Source: Streptomyces griseochromogenes (lineage in GTDB: Bacteria > Actinomycetota > Actinomycetes > Streptomycetales > Streptomycetaceae). From it: a stretch of DNA of 64,000 bases. The stretch is taken from the NCBI RefSeq assembly GCF_001542625.1, contig NZ_CP016279.1:6138001-6202000 (forward strand), written 5' to 3'. A program made the translations under genes and the position numbers. The notes below the pieces were generated by a model, which saw only the letters and a list, made by a program, of their open reading frames with translations, did no database searches and was not told the origin of the DNA. Each line of letters begins with the position of its first letter. Within the stretch, counting starts at the first letter, position 1. This document shows positions 35,279 to 44,131 of the stretch, piece by piece.

Positions 35279-37693
35279 TCACTCCGTCTCGTGGTTGGTT
35301 GCCGTTGCCGCGACCATGAGCTGGCCGAGCGCCAACCCGCCGTCGTTCGGCGGGACTTCGCCGTGCCTGAGGACCGTGAAGCCGTCCGCGGTGAGCAGGG
35401 CGGCGCACTCCTCCTCCAGCAGGCAGTTGGCGAAGACGCCTCCGGTGAGGGCGACCGTGGTCAGGCCGGTCGTTCCGCGGGCCCGTCGGCAGATCTCCGT
35501 GACGGCTCGCGCCACACCGCGGTGGAAGCGGGCCGCGAGCACCGGGGCGGGGGTGCCGCGGCGCCGGTCGGCGAGGAGGGCCCGCAAGGGGGGTGCGATC
35601 TCCCACCGGCCCGCCCGGCTCAGCCGGTCGGGGCTCTGGCGCGGGGGCACTGCGCCCCGGACCCCGCGGGGTGGTGGGAGGGTCCGGAATCCGAAGCGGT
35701 ACGCCCCGGCGTCCGCATCCCACGCCCGCGTCGCCGCCGCCTCCAGTTCCAGCGCGGCCTGTGCCTCGTATCCCGCGCGATGGCACACGCCGGCCAGCGA
35801 CGACACGGCGTCGAAGAGACGGCCCATGCTGGACGTGGGCACACAGGCCACCTGCCGGTGCAACTGCTGTCGCAGCGTGGCCAGTTCGGGCTCGGTGCAC
35901 GCGACGACGCTCGGCAGATCCCGCTCCCACGCCAGCCCCGCCGCCCACAGCCGGGCCAGCGCCGTCCGGCAGGGGTTGGCCACGCCCGCGTCGCCGCCGG
36001 GCAGCGGGGCGGGGGTCAGGTGGGCGAAGCGCCGGTAGCCGGAGTAGTCGGCGAGCAGTACCTCGCCGCCCCACACGGTGCCGTCGTCGCCGTAGCCGGT
36101 GCCGTCGAAGGCGACGCCGATCACGGGTGCGGTGCCGTCGAGACCGTGCTCGGCCATGGCCGAGGCGATGTGTGCGTGATGGTGCTGGACCGGCTTCGGT
36201 GGTTCCAGGGCGAGTCGGGAGGAGCGTCGGCGTGCCCAGGCCGTCGAGTGGTAGCCGGGGTGCAGGTCGGCGGCCAGCAGTCGAGGGACGACTCCGGTGA
36301 GGCGGGTGAGGTGCCGTTCGGCCCGCCCGGCGGCTTCGAGGGTGGCGAGGTCACCCATGTCCCCGATGTGCGGTCCGAACCAGGCGTACTCGCCCTCGCC
36401 CAGGCAGGGGGCGTTCTTCAGGTCACCGCCGACCGCGAGCGCGGGCCGGACCGGGAGCGGGAGCCTCAGGGGGCGGGGGACGTATCCGCGGGAGCGGCGG
36501 AGCACCTGTGCGGTGCCGTCGGGGCGTACCCGCAGCAGGGAGTCGTCGCACGGGGAGGCGATGGGCCGGTCGTGGGCGAGCCAGGCGTCGGCCAGCCCGG
36601 CCAGCCGGGACAGCGCGTCGGCGTCGTCGGTGACGATGGGCTCGCCGGAGCGGTTGCCGCTGGTCATGACCAGGACGCGAGGGCCGGGCGGATCGCCCGG
36701 CAGCCCGAACAGCAGGGTGTGGACGGGGGTGTAGGGCAGCATCACGCCCACGTGCGGGCTGCCCGGGCAGACCTCGTCGGCGAGGCGGAGGCCGTCCGCC
36801 CGTGCGCGTCTGCGCAGCAGGACGATGGGGCGCCGGGCGCTGGTGAGCGCGGTCCGTTCGGCGTCGGACAGGAGCGCGAGGCGCTCGGCCGTGTCGAGGT
36901 CTGCGCACATCACGGCGAAGGCCTTGCCACCGCGTTCCTTGCGGGTGCGCAGGGTGGCGACGGCCCGTGGGTCGGTGGCGTCGCAGGCCAGGTGGTAGCC
37001 GCCGACGCCCTTCACGGCGACGATCCGCCCCGCGGCCAGCAGGGCCCGTGCCGTGGCCAGGGCGTCGGCGTCCCGGGCCGGGCGGGCGCCGCCGCCGTCG
37101 GCCGGGACCAGACTCAGCCGCGGGCCGCAGTCCGGGCAGGCGACGGGCTGCGCGTGGAAGCGCCGGTCGGCCGGGGCTCCGTACTCGCGGGCGCAGACGG
37201 GGCACATCGGGAAGTCCGCCATGGTCGTGGCCGCGCGGTCGTACGGCATCCCCGTCGCGATGGTGAAGCGGGGGCCGCAGTGGGTGCAGGTGATGAACGG
37301 GTGGCGGTGGCGGCGGTCGGCCGGATCGGCCAGCTCGCGCAGGCAGTCGGCGCAGGTCGCGGTGTCGGGCGGAAGCTGGGTACGGCCCGCTGACCGCTCG
37401 GTGGGACGGATGGCGAAGGGGTCGGTCGCGCCGGTGGCCGGGAGGTTCTCGCAGCCGACGCCGGTGACGGCGGCGAGCGGCGGCGGCCGCTCGGCCAGCA
37501 GGTCGCAGAAGCGGGCGACGCCCTCCGCCGGGCCCTCGACCTCGATGAGCACGCCGCTCGCGGTGTTGCTCACGAAGCCGGCCAGCGCGAGGTCGGCGGC
37601 CAGGCGGTGCACATACGGCCGGAAGCCGACGCCCTGGACCGTGCCGCGCACGGTGAGCCGCCGGCGTACCGGGCCGATGACGGGCGCGGTCAC
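35279..37693 (-). CDS. hypF: carbamoyltransferase HypF
   Basis: This 804-residue enzyme converts carbamoyl phosphate and ATP into the carbamoyl group that is moved to HypE. Domains in order are an acylphosphatase (GTVQGVGFRPYVHRLA), two zinc-finger repeats (CADCLREL with CTHCGPRF, and CPVCAREY with CPDCGPRL), a YrdC-like domain (VAVKGVGGYHLACDAT) and a Kae1-like domain with PVQHHHAHIASAMAEHG and NDGGLALGQ. The start is GTG at 37693, overlapping the hypB stop. The open frame continues upstream of this GTG but only as an out-of-frame reading of hypB. Confidence 0.96.
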   Translation of the reverse strand: MTAPVIGPVRRRLTVRGTVQGVGFRPYVHRLAADLALAGFVSNTASGVLIEVEGPAEGVARFCDLLAERPPPLAAVTGVGCENLPATGATDPFAIRPTERSAGRTQLPPDTATCADCLRELADPADRRHRHPFITCTHCGPRFTIATGMPYDRAATTMADFPMCPVCAREYGAPADRRFHAQPVACPDCGPRLSLVPADGGGARPARDADALATARALLAAGRIVAVKGVGGYHLACDATDPRAVATLRTRKERGGKAFAVMCADLDTAERLALLSDAERTALTSARRPIVLLRRRARADGLRLADEVCPGSPHVGVMLPYTPVHTLLFGLPGDPPGPRVLVMTSGNRSGEPIVTDDADALSRLAGLADAWLAHDRPIASPCDDSLLRVRPDGTAQVLRRSRGYVPRPLRLPLPVRPALAVGGDLKNAPCLGEGEYAWFGPHIGDMGDLATLEAAGRAERHLTRLTGVVPRLLAADLHPGYHSTAWARRRSSRLALEPPKPVQHHHAHIASAMAEHGLDGTAPVIGVAFDGTGYGDDGTVWGGEVLLADYSGYRRFAHLTPAPLPGGDAGVANPCRTALARLWAAGLAWERDLPSVVACTEPELATLRQQLHRQVACVPTSSMGRLFDAVSSLAGVCHRAGYEAQAALELEAAATRAWDADAGAYRFGFRTLPPPRGVRGAVPPRQSPDRLSRAGRWEIAPPLRALLADRRRGTPAPVLAARFHRGVARAVTEICRRARGTTGLTTVALTGGVFANCLLEEECAALLTADGFTVLRHGEVPPNDGGLALGQLMVAATATNHETE

Positions 37694-38415
37694 GAGACGG
37701 TGGCGGACGCGGGGTGGTGGTGGCCGTGGGGGTGCGGGGCTAGCGGAGGCCGGTGCGGCGGGGCTCCGCGCCGGGCGGCGAGCGCGTGGGCGAGGAAGGT
37801 GTCGACTCCGTCGCCGGTGCGGGCGCAGGACCGTACGATCTCCACGCCCGGGTTGACCCGCTGGACGTTCGCCCTGAACGCGGTCTCGTCGAAGCCGGCC
37901 GCCTCGGCCAGGTCGGTCTTGGTGATGACGACCAGATGGGCCGAACCGAACGCGGTGGGGTACTTCAGCGGCTTGTCCTCGCCCTCGGTCACCGCCATCA
38001 GCACGATGCGCAGGCTCTCGCCGAGGTCGTACGACGCCGGGCAGACGAGATTGCCGACGTTCTCCACGAAGAGCAGGGCGGTGTCCGCCGGCAGCCAGCC
38101 CGTCAGATGCTCGGCCACCTGCCGGGCCTCCAGGTGGCACAGTCCGTCGGTGAGCAGTTGCCGGACCGGCGCGCCCGAGCGCGCCAGCCGGACGGCGTCG
38201 TTCTCGGTCGCGAGGTCGGCGGTGAGCGCGGCGACCGGAACGCTCCGGTCCACGGCTTGGGCCAGGACCCGGCCGAGCAGTTCCGTCTTGCCGCTGCCGG
38301 GGCTGGACAGCAGGTTGACCACCGTGACGCCCTGCCGTGTCAGGTCCTCGCGCAGGCTCGCGGCCAGGTCGTCGTTCTTCGCCAGGACGGCCTGCTTGAC
38401 GTCGGACCGGCACAT
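37690..38415 (-). CDS. hypB: hydrogenase nickel GTPase HypB with C-terminal His tail
   Basis: This 241-residue GTPase loads nickel with HypA. The P-loop is SSPGSGKTELLGRVL, the metal-binding switch contains DGLCHLEA and the G-motifs include VENVGNLVCPAS and VITKTDLAEA. Many HypB proteins store nickel on an N-terminal His-rich stretch. Here the His cluster is instead at the C-terminus (PPHRPPLAPHPHGHHHPASA). Whether the tail binds nickel is untested. It overlaps hypF by four bases. Confidence 0.96.
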   Translation of the reverse strand: MCRSDVKQAVLAKNDDLAASLREDLTRQGVTVVNLLSSPGSGKTELLGRVLAQAVDRSVPVAALTADLATENDAVRLARSGAPVRQLLTDGLCHLEARQVAEHLTGWLPADTALLFVENVGNLVCPASYDLGESLRIVLMAVTEGEDKPLKYPTAFGSAHLVVITKTDLAEAAGFDETAFRANVQRVNPGVEIVRSCARTGDGVDTFLAHALAARRGAPPHRPPLAPHPHGHHHPASATVS

Positions 38416-38476
38416 GGGCGCAGCTCCTCGCGGTCGTGAAGCGGAGCCCCGGCCGCGTCCCGTGCGGCCCGGGGTC

Positions 38477-39067
38477 TCACCGATCTTCGGCTCGGTCGGC
38501 CACGAGACCGGGCAGCGCAGCCGCGTGCGGGGGCCCGGATTCCATCGGGCGGCCCAACGGCGGTGCGGGGGCGGCCGGATCCGCCAGCAGGACGGGGATC
38601 AGGGTGTGCAGCGCCTCCACGGCCCGGTCGACGGCCGCTCGCACCGGTGCGCCCAGGCCCGGCAGGATGTCCTCGTCGCCACGCGGCAGGACGCCGGGTT
38701 CGCAGGCCAGGACGAGGACCCGGGGCAGCGGCTCGTCCCCCAGGTGTGCGGCCAGGGCCAGCACCTTCTCCGGGTCCATGCCGTGGGCCTCGGGTACGAC
38801 CGTGCCGTCGGGCGGTTCCGCCTCGATCAGGGTGAGGGTGCCGGGGCGGTGTCCGCGGGGGGCGGCGTCGACGAGGACGGCGGTGGCACAGCCGTCGAGC
38901 AGGGTGTAGGCGAGGTCCAGTCCGCGGATGCCGAAGTCCCGCACGCGTACCTCGGGCGGCAGCGGACGCCGGTCGAGGGCGCGGATCACCTCGGGGCCGA
39001 ACGCGTCGTCGCCGAGGAAGATGTTGCCGACGCCCGCGACGAGCAGCCGGCCGGGTACGGGGCTCAC
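38477..39067 (-). CDS. hydrogenase maturation endopeptidase
   Basis: This 196-residue HyaD/HybD-family protease is expected to remove the C-terminal peptide of HhyL after nickel insertion. It has the metal-sensing start VAGVGNIFLGDDAFGPEVIR with the conserved Asp, and DFGIRGLDLAYTLLDG, then VDAAPRGHRPGTL, with the second metal ligand region around EAHGMDP. It overlaps hypX by four bases and is followed by hypB after 61 bp. Confidence 0.93.
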   Translation of the reverse strand: MSPVPGRLLVAGVGNIFLGDDAFGPEVIRALDRRPLPPEVRVRDFGIRGLDLAYTLLDGCATAVLVDAAPRGHRPGTLTLIEAEPPDGTVVPEAHGMDPEKVLALAAHLGDEPLPRVLVLACEPGVLPRGDEDILPGLGAPVRAAVDRAVEALHTLIPVLLADPAAPAPPLGRPMESGPPHAAALPGLVADRAEDR

Positions 39068-40788
39068 CGGGCGGTTCCGGTGACCGGTGCCAGGGGACGG
39101 GCGGAGCCGGCCGGCTTCTTGCGGACGAAGGCCGACCTCAGCGCGTGGTAGGGGGCCTGGGGGTCGAAGAAGACGGCGTGCATCCGGGCGAGTTCGTCAC
39201 GCCGGTGGTGCGCGAGCGGTCGTACCTCCTCGTCCGAGTGGCGTGCCGCGGCCTTGGCGGCGATGCGTCGTCGCAGGTCGGGGGCGGCGGCGAGGGCGGC
39301 GGCCAGCCGCTCGACCTCGGCGGCGAACGCGGCCGCCCCGGTGGGCACGAGGCGGTCCACCAGCCCGATCCGCTCGGCCGTCGCGGCGCTGATCGGCAAG
39401 GCGTCCCGCGTCAGCCGGTGGGCGGTTTCGGCGCCGGTGCGGCGCGGGAGCGTGTACGTCCAGTACTCGGATCCGTACAGGCCCATCCGCCGGTAGTGCG
39501 GGTTGAGGACGGTTCCCGTGCGGCACCACACCTGGTCGGCGGCAAGGGCGAGCATGGCACCGCCGGCGGCCGCGTTGCCGGGGAGTGCGGCCACCACCAG
39601 CCGGTCGGTGGTGCGCAGTACCGCCTCGACGAGGTCGTCCATGGCGTTGAGGTTGGTCCAGGACTCCTGGGCCGGGTCGGCGGCCGCCTCGATGACGTTC
39701 AGGTGGATGCCGTTGGAGAAGAAGTCGCGGTCGGAGCCGAGCACCAGGACCGAGGTGGGGCGGGCGAGCGCGTACCGGTAGGCGGCGAGCAGCCTGCGGC
39801 ACTGGTCGGTGCTCATCGCCCCGCCGGGGAAGGAGAAGGTCAGAAAGCCGGCGTCGCCGCGCTGCCGGTAGCGGATGTCGCTCCAGGTGCGCCGGCGCGG
39901 GGGCAGTTCGAGCGGGACGGTGTCCTCCGCGAGCGGCGGGGTGTCCCGGCCGGAGAAGGCGGCGAGTACGGAGGCCGCGGGGCGCTTGAAGGGTGCCCGG
40001 TCGCCGGAGTTCTTGCGCGGGCGCAGTTCCGGGATCCACACGGCGCCGTCGCGGGTGGCCCGGCAGACCGCGCCCGCCCGGGTCGCCAGCAGCTCGCCGG
40101 GGCGGCCGCGCAGCAGGTCCTCGGGGTGGCCGCCGTGCAGGAACACCTCCCGGCCGAGGAGTTCGTCGAGGACGCCCGGCTGCGAGTCGGCACCGCGCAG
40201 CATGCGCAGCACACGCTCCGTGCTGTCCTTCTCCCAGTCGATCCGGCGCCGCTCCTGCCGGTAGAAGTCGCGCCATACGATCCGGACGGAGTCGTCGGAG
40301 TCGTCGGTCTGGGGTCGGGGTTTGTACGAGGCGTCGGCGTACCGGCGCACCGCCAGCAGGACGGCGGCGGCCGCGGCGTCGGAGGCCTCGTTGCGGTACA
40401 GGTCGCTCTTGCCGACGGGCGGCACGGGGAAGGACTCGGCCGCCCAGATGTCCCCGGCGTCCATGGCCGCCTCGGCCTGCAGGACGGTCACGCCCCAGCG
40501 GGGCGCCCGCTCGGCGATCGCCCAGTCCAGCGAGGAGGGGCCGCGGTCGCCGGGCGGTCCCGGATGCACGATCAGGCAGGTGTGCTCCCGCCAGACGTCC
40601 TCGGGCAGGGCCGTCCTCAGCATCGGGGCGACGACCAGGTCCGGGCGCAGTTCGCGGACGGCGGCGCGGACGGGGTCGGCGCCGTGGGTGGCGAGCACGA
40701 CGTCCACCTGGTGTCCCTGGTCGGACAGTTCGGCGTAGATCCGCTGGGTGAGGCTGTTGAACGCGCTGGCGACGAGCAGAATGTCCAT
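39064..40788 (-). CDS. hypX: CO-ligand synthesis protein HypX (HoxX)
   Basis: This 574-residue two-domain enzyme has an N-terminal half resembling formyl-tetrahydrofolate-using transferases (CLIVHPGPPGDRGPSSLDWA and AMDAGDIWAAESFP). The C-terminal half is a crotonase fold (DRLVVAALPGNAAAGGAMLA, NPHYRRMGLYGSEYWTYTLP). HypX moves formyl from formyl-tetrahydrofolate to CoA and releases CO, providing the carbonyl ligand of NiFe hydrogenases under air. Its presence here fits an enzyme assembled aerobically. It is the first gene of the reverse block and reads away from the DUF2267 gene. Confidence 0.94.
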   Translation of the reverse strand: MDILLVASAFNSLTQRIYAELSDQGHQVDVVLATHGADPVRAAVRELRPDLVVAPMLRTALPEDVWREHTCLIVHPGPPGDRGPSSLDWAIAERAPRWGVTVLQAEAAMDAGDIWAAESFPVPPVGKSDLYRNEASDAAAAAVLLAVRRYADASYKPRPQTDDSDDSVRIVWRDFYRQERRRIDWEKDSTERVLRMLRGADSQPGVLDELLGREVFLHGGHPEDLLRGRPGELLATRAGAVCRATRDGAVWIPELRPRKNSGDRAPFKRPAASVLAAFSGRDTPPLAEDTVPLELPPRRRTWSDIRYRQRGDAGFLTFSFPGGAMSTDQCRRLLAAYRYALARPTSVLVLGSDRDFFSNGIHLNVIEAAADPAQESWTNLNAMDDLVEAVLRTTDRLVVAALPGNAAAGGAMLALAADQVWCRTGTVLNPHYRRMGLYGSEYWTYTLPRRTGAETAHRLTRDALPISAATAERIGLVDRLVPTGAAAFAAEVERLAAALAAAPDLRRRIAAKAAARHSDEEVRPLAHHRRDELARMHAVFFDPQAPYHALRSAFVRKKPAGSARPLAPVTGTAR

Positions 40789-41023
40789 GACATGGCATGT
40801 TCGTCAGTTCCCGGGGTGCCGGAAAGAACCCCGGCGGCGTTTCGCCTACCTCGGTGAGGTCTCTTCCGCCATCCGGATCGCGTTCCGCAGCCTCCGGAGC
40901 GCCTGGCTCCGCTGGTCCTCGTACCCTTCCGGCAGGGGCACCCGCCGAGGGCGGCACACCGGTCGCAGAGGTCGGCGAATACGGGTACTCGGCCGTTGCC
41001 CCCGTGGGGAAGGAGGCCGGTTC
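40789..41023. promoter_or_regulatory. divergent promoter region of hypX and the DUF2267 gene
   Basis: These 235 bp should drive the whole reverse hydrogenase-maturation block in one direction and the DUF2267 gene in the other. No clear consensus -10/-35 pair or long dyad is visible. An AAGGAGG ribosome site for the rightward gene lies at its right end. Confidence 0.4.
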
Positions 41024-41452
41024 ATGAAGCACGACGAGATGATCGGAAAGGTGCAGGCGCTCGCCCAGCTGCCCGACCGGGGATCGGCCGAGCGCGCGAC
41101 GCACGCCGTGCTGAGCACCCTGTCCGAGCGGCTGCCGTCCGGGCTCGCCCGCCATGTGGCCGCCCAGCTGCCGCCGGATCTGGCGGCGGCCGTGCGGCAG
41201 GCGGTGGACGCGTCGACGACCCCTGACGCGGGTACCTCGGGTGAGCGGTTCGGGCTGACGGTCTTCGCCGGACGGATCGCCGACCGGGCCGGATCGGACG
41301 AGGACACGGCCCTGCGCGATGCCGCCGCCGTGCTGGAGGTGCTCGACGCCGCTCTAGCGCCCGAGCTGACCGAGCGGATGGCCGGGGCGCTGCCCGCGGA
41401 CATCCGGGAACTGCTGCCCGTGGAGCGCGCACTCGAAAGGGAGACCGGCTGA
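41024..41452 (+). CDS. DUF2267-domain protein
   Basis: This 142-residue helical protein has the DUF2267 repeat pattern (KHDEMIGKVQALAQLPDRGS, then HAVLSTLSERLPSGLARHVA AQLPPDLAAAVRQ, and a second copy from VFAGRIADRAG to LLPVERALERETG). The family is common in actinobacterial stress and hypoxia regulons but has no assigned activity. It is divergent from hypX, and a decayed nitroreductase follows, a combination reminiscent of dormancy loci. Confidence 0.88.
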   Translation: MKHDEMIGKVQALAQLPDRGSAERATHAVLSTLSERLPSGLARHVAAQLPPDLAAAVRQAVDASTTPDAGTSGERFGLTVFAGRIADRAGSDEDTALRDAAAVLEVLDAALAPELTERMAGALPADIRELLPVERALERETG

Positions 41453-41483
41453 GGCAGCGGACACACGCCCCGCATGGCGCCTG

Positions 41484-41990
41484 GTGACCCGCCGGTCCTC
41501 GGTCCTGCCCAGGCCGCGGACCGCCGGCATGGCCCGGCGGGCGATCCGCGCGTTCACGGACGAGCCGGTCCCTCGGGTGACACGGGAATGCGTCCCGGCC
41601 ACCTCGGCCCGGAGCCCTTCGGGCGGCAATCTCCAGCCATGGCGGACCTGTGTCGTGACCGGCGCCCCCTTGGGAAACGTGCGGCCGGGCGCGCCGCGTC
41701 CGGGGCCCCGGGGACGAACGGGAGTACCGGATGTGTCCGCGGACCTGAAGTCTCCCTACCACGAACGGCGTTCCGCGGCCGCCGCCCGACGCTTCGGCGC
41801 CCCCCTGTCTGCTGCCCTATCGACCGGGCGCCGCTCGCGCAGACCGTCACGTTCGTGGGCGGCCCAGGGCCGCAGGTGCGTCCGTGAGCGGGCGGGACTC
41901 CGCGTCGGCGAGGAGGCGTGCGCCACGCGCCCCGAGTGCGGCTCGGGCGCGTTGTACGGTCCCGCCCGCGGCTTGCCCTTACCGTTCTCT
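41484..41990 (+). pseudogene. decayed nitroreductase-family gene
   Basis: The frame from 41484 reads ARRAIRAFTDEPVPRVTREC and then SARSPSGGNLQPWRTCVVTG, unmistakably the FMN-binding start of a nitroreductase. It continues to ADLKSPYHERR and FGAPLSAAL. Intervening segments typical of the family are missing or out of frame (CCPIDRAPLAQ appears in another frame), and the frame then runs on into the next gene. I interpret it as a gene damaged by several deletions. Exact ends are uncertain. Confidence 0.7.
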
Positions 41991-42040
41991 AGACGTGACG
42001 GACAGTCAGGAGCTGCGGCGAAAAGGAGGCGGGAGGCCTG

Positions 42041-43204
42041 GTGGGTGATGCGGGCGGACGGTCTGGCCGGGGGCGTGGGGCGGGTGGGGCGGTGCTGGGC
42101 AGCAGGCCGTCGTACTCCGTGTGGCTCCCGGCGGCCGCCCGCCGCGGGCCGGGCGGCCCGGTGGCCGAGCACACGGTGCCGTGGCTGCGGGTCGCCGCCG
42201 CCTACGCCTGGCGGCTCATCCTCGTCGGCATCGTCGTCTACGGCGTCTTCAGCGTCCTGGGCCGGTTCCAGCTCATCGCCGTCGCCCTGTTCCTCGCCCT
42301 CGTCGTCACCTCGGTGCTGCGTCCCCTCGCCGATCTCCTGAACCGCGTCCTCGCCCGGCCGCTGAGCGTCGCCGTGGCCCTCGTCGGCAGTCTGCTGCTC
42401 GTGCTGACCTTGTTCGCGCTCGTGGGCAACGCGGTGGCGAACGAGTCGGACAAGCTGGCGGGCGAGTTCCGCGGCGGCATTCACCGGATCGAGGTGTGGC
42501 TGCAGAGGCCGCCGCTCCGGCTCAGCCCGGGAAAGCTCTCCGATCTGCAGCGCCAGGTGACGGACTACATCGCCGGGCACCAGGCCAGTCTGCTCAGCAG
42601 CGCCGTCTCGGGCCTCGGCCGGGTCGTCGAGCTGATCACGGGCGGCGCGCTCGCGTTCTTCGCCTCCGTCTTCTTCATCCACTCCGGCGAGCGCATGTGG
42701 AGCTGGGCGCGCGACCAGTTGCTGCCGAGCGGAGCCCGTGCGCGGTGGGACCGTGCGGGGCGGGCGGCCTGGCGCACGTTCGCCGGGTACACGCGCGGCA
42801 TCATCATCGTGGCCGCGGCCAACGCCGTCCTCGTCGGCATCGCCCTGTTCGTACTGCGGGTGCCGCTCGCACTGCCCCTGACACTGCTGGAGTTCTTCGC
42901 CGCGTTCATTCCCCTGGTGGGCTCGCCCGTCGCGCTCGGAGTGGCCACGGTGGTCGCCCTGGCCGGGCGCGGCCCGCTCACGGCCGCCGCCGTGCTGGTA
43001 CTCATCGTGGTCATCGGCCAGCTCGAGGGGCATGTGCTGCACCCATTGGTGATGAGCTGGGCGGTCCGGCTGCATCCGCTGGTCGTCGCCGTGTCCGTCA
43101 TCGCGGGGAGCATCGTGGCCGGGGTGATCGGCGCGGTGGTGGCCGTCCCGTTCATCTCGGTGGTGTGGTCGGTGCTGCGCGCGCTGCGAGCGGCCCCATC
43201 TTAG
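42041..43204 (+). CDS. AI-2E transporter family (PerM/UPF0118) membrane protein
   Basis: This 387-residue protein has about eight membrane helices and the family landmarks GRFQLIAVALFLALVVTSVL, a periplasmic or cytoplasmic helical insert, ITGGALAFFASVFFIHSGER, and the C-terminal FFAAFIPLVGSPVALGVATV with GQLEGHVLHPLVMSWAVRLH. Members export autoinducer-2 or act as Na+/H+ antiporters, and the role here is unknown. The GTG at 42041 follows AAAAGGAGG. Confidence 0.9.
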   Translation: MGDAGGRSGRGRGAGGAVLGSRPSYSVWLPAAARRGPGGPVAEHTVPWLRVAAAYAWRLILVGIVVYGVFSVLGRFQLIAVALFLALVVTSVLRPLADLLNRVLARPLSVAVALVGSLLLVLTLFALVGNAVANESDKLAGEFRGGIHRIEVWLQRPPLRLSPGKLSDLQRQVTDYIAGHQASLLSSAVSGLGRVVELITGGALAFFASVFFIHSGERMWSWARDQLLPSGARARWDRAGRAAWRTFAGYTRGIIIVAAANAVLVGIALFVLRVPLALPLTLLEFFAAFIPLVGSPVALGVATVVALAGRGPLTAAAVLVLIVVIGQLEGHVLHPLVMSWAVRLHPLVVAVSVIAGSIVAGVIGAVVAVPFISVVWSVLRALRAAPS

Positions 43205-43260
43205 TCAACTCCCGCACATTTCACCGAAGTTGGCATGGCTTCAAATCGATCCGAACACGG

Positions 43261-43288
43261 GATCACTTGTTCCCTGGAACAGGTGATC
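43261..43288. promoter_or_regulatory. 28-bp near-perfect dyad operator
   Basis: GATCACTTGTTCC (43261-43273) and GGAACAGGTGATC (43276-43288) are reverse complements except at one position and are separated by two bases. The dyad lies 126 bp before the 19-aa peptide gene, whose promoter it may control, and just downstream of the AI-2E family gene. The size and symmetry suit a dimeric regulator, whose identity is unknown. Confidence 0.75.
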
Positions 43289-43413
43289 GTCGCTCGCGAG
43301 ACCGGTGGGACGCGGGAGCCGGGACGATACTTTCGGTGTGCAAGCGACGGGCTGCAGACCGTGGTTGACGCACAGGTCCCACTCAGAGCGACACCGCAAG
43401 GAGCAACACGATC

Positions 43414-43473
43414 ATGAACGTTCTCACCGACGTCCTCGCCGGGATCATCCACTTCATCGGGTGGCTGGTCTGA
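43414..43473 (+). CDS. 19-aa hydrophobic peptide
   Basis: A 20-codon gene encodes MNVLTDVLAGIIHFIGWLV. It has an AAGGAG ribosome site ten bases before the ATG, its own terminator 24 bp downstream and a large dyad upstream, so it has the layout of a complete transcription unit. The peptide would form a mostly hydrophobic, mildly amphipathic helix that could lie in or on the membrane. The composition recalls short membrane-active peptides and type I toxins, without proof of either. It is too short for routine gene calling. Confidence 0.6.
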   Translation: MNVLTDVLAGIIHFIGWLV

Positions 43474-43496
43474 CGTCCCCGGACGCGTGAAGAAGC

Positions 43497-43533
43497 GCGG
43501 CGCCGTCTCCCCGTCCCAGGGAGGCGGCGCCGC
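43497..43533 (+). terminator. strong hairpin terminator
   Basis: GCGGCGCCGTCTCCC (43497-43511) pairs with GGGAGGCGGCGCCGC (43519-43533) over 15 bp with one G-U pair and a 7-nt loop. It follows the peptide gene and also faces the end of the convergent TetR gene, so it can stop both. Confidence 0.85.
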
Positions 43534-43550
43534 CGTCGTCGTCGTACGGC

Positions 43551-44108
43551 TCAGCGCAGGGCAGCGGTCACGAGGCTGTGGATCTCCCGCTCGGACACGC
43601 TTCCCCCGTTCACCAGCCGGTCGAAGACCAGTCCGTCCACGCAGGTCAGCAGCGTGACCGTACGCTCCTCGGCGTCCTCGACGCCTTGAGCGGCCAGGAA
43701 GTCCTGGACGGCCTGTCGGGCCAGGTTCTCGCGGGGCACCAGAATCTCGCGCAGTTCGGGGTGGCGCACACTCTCGATGGCGCAGGCGTAGCGCGCCAGG
43801 GAGCGCCTCCGTCCGGGCTCCGCGAGCCGCCGCCGGGTGAAGGCCACGAGGCCGGCCGTCACCTCCCCGGCGTCCCGCAGGGCGGGTGTCATGCCCCCGA
43901 TCTCCTGCAGCTCCGCCTGGTCGAGTGCCACCAGACGCCGGACCAGCGCGGTGAGCAACGCCTGCCGGGTGCGGTAGTAGGCGGAGGTGGTTCCGGACGG
44001 GAGGTCCGCCGCGCGGTCCACGGCCCGGTGCGTCAGTCCCCGCATCCCCGTGTCGGCGAGCACGCCGATGGCCGCGTCGGCGAGGAGAGTACGTCGATCG
44101 GTGGGCAC
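43551..44108 (-). CDS. TetR/AcrR-family transcriptional regulator
   Basis: This 185-residue repressor has the N-terminal helix-turn-helix RRTLLADAAIGVLADTGMRG, then RAVDRAADLPSGTTSAYYRT, and a helical ligand domain. The start is GTG at 44108. It is divergent from an FAD monooxygenase, and two palindromic sites of identical core lie between the genes, so it very likely represses that gene and itself until an aromatic or drug-like ligand binds. Confidence 0.93.
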   Translation of the reverse strand: MPTDRRTLLADAAIGVLADTGMRGLTHRAVDRAADLPSGTTSAYYRTRQALLTALVRRLVALDQAELQEIGGMTPALRDAGEVTAGLVAFTRRRLAEPGRRRSLARYACAIESVRHPELREILVPRENLARQAVQDFLAAQGVEDAEERTVTLLTCVDGLVFDRLVNGGSVSEREIHSLVTAALR

Positions 44109-44131
44109 CCCCTCTTTCTACACCCCCTTCT

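Noticed and set aside
37694..38413. N-terminal extension of HypF by 240 codons
   Set aside because: The extension is an out-of-frame reading of hypB. HypF family proteins begin with the acylphosphatase domain right after GTG 37693.
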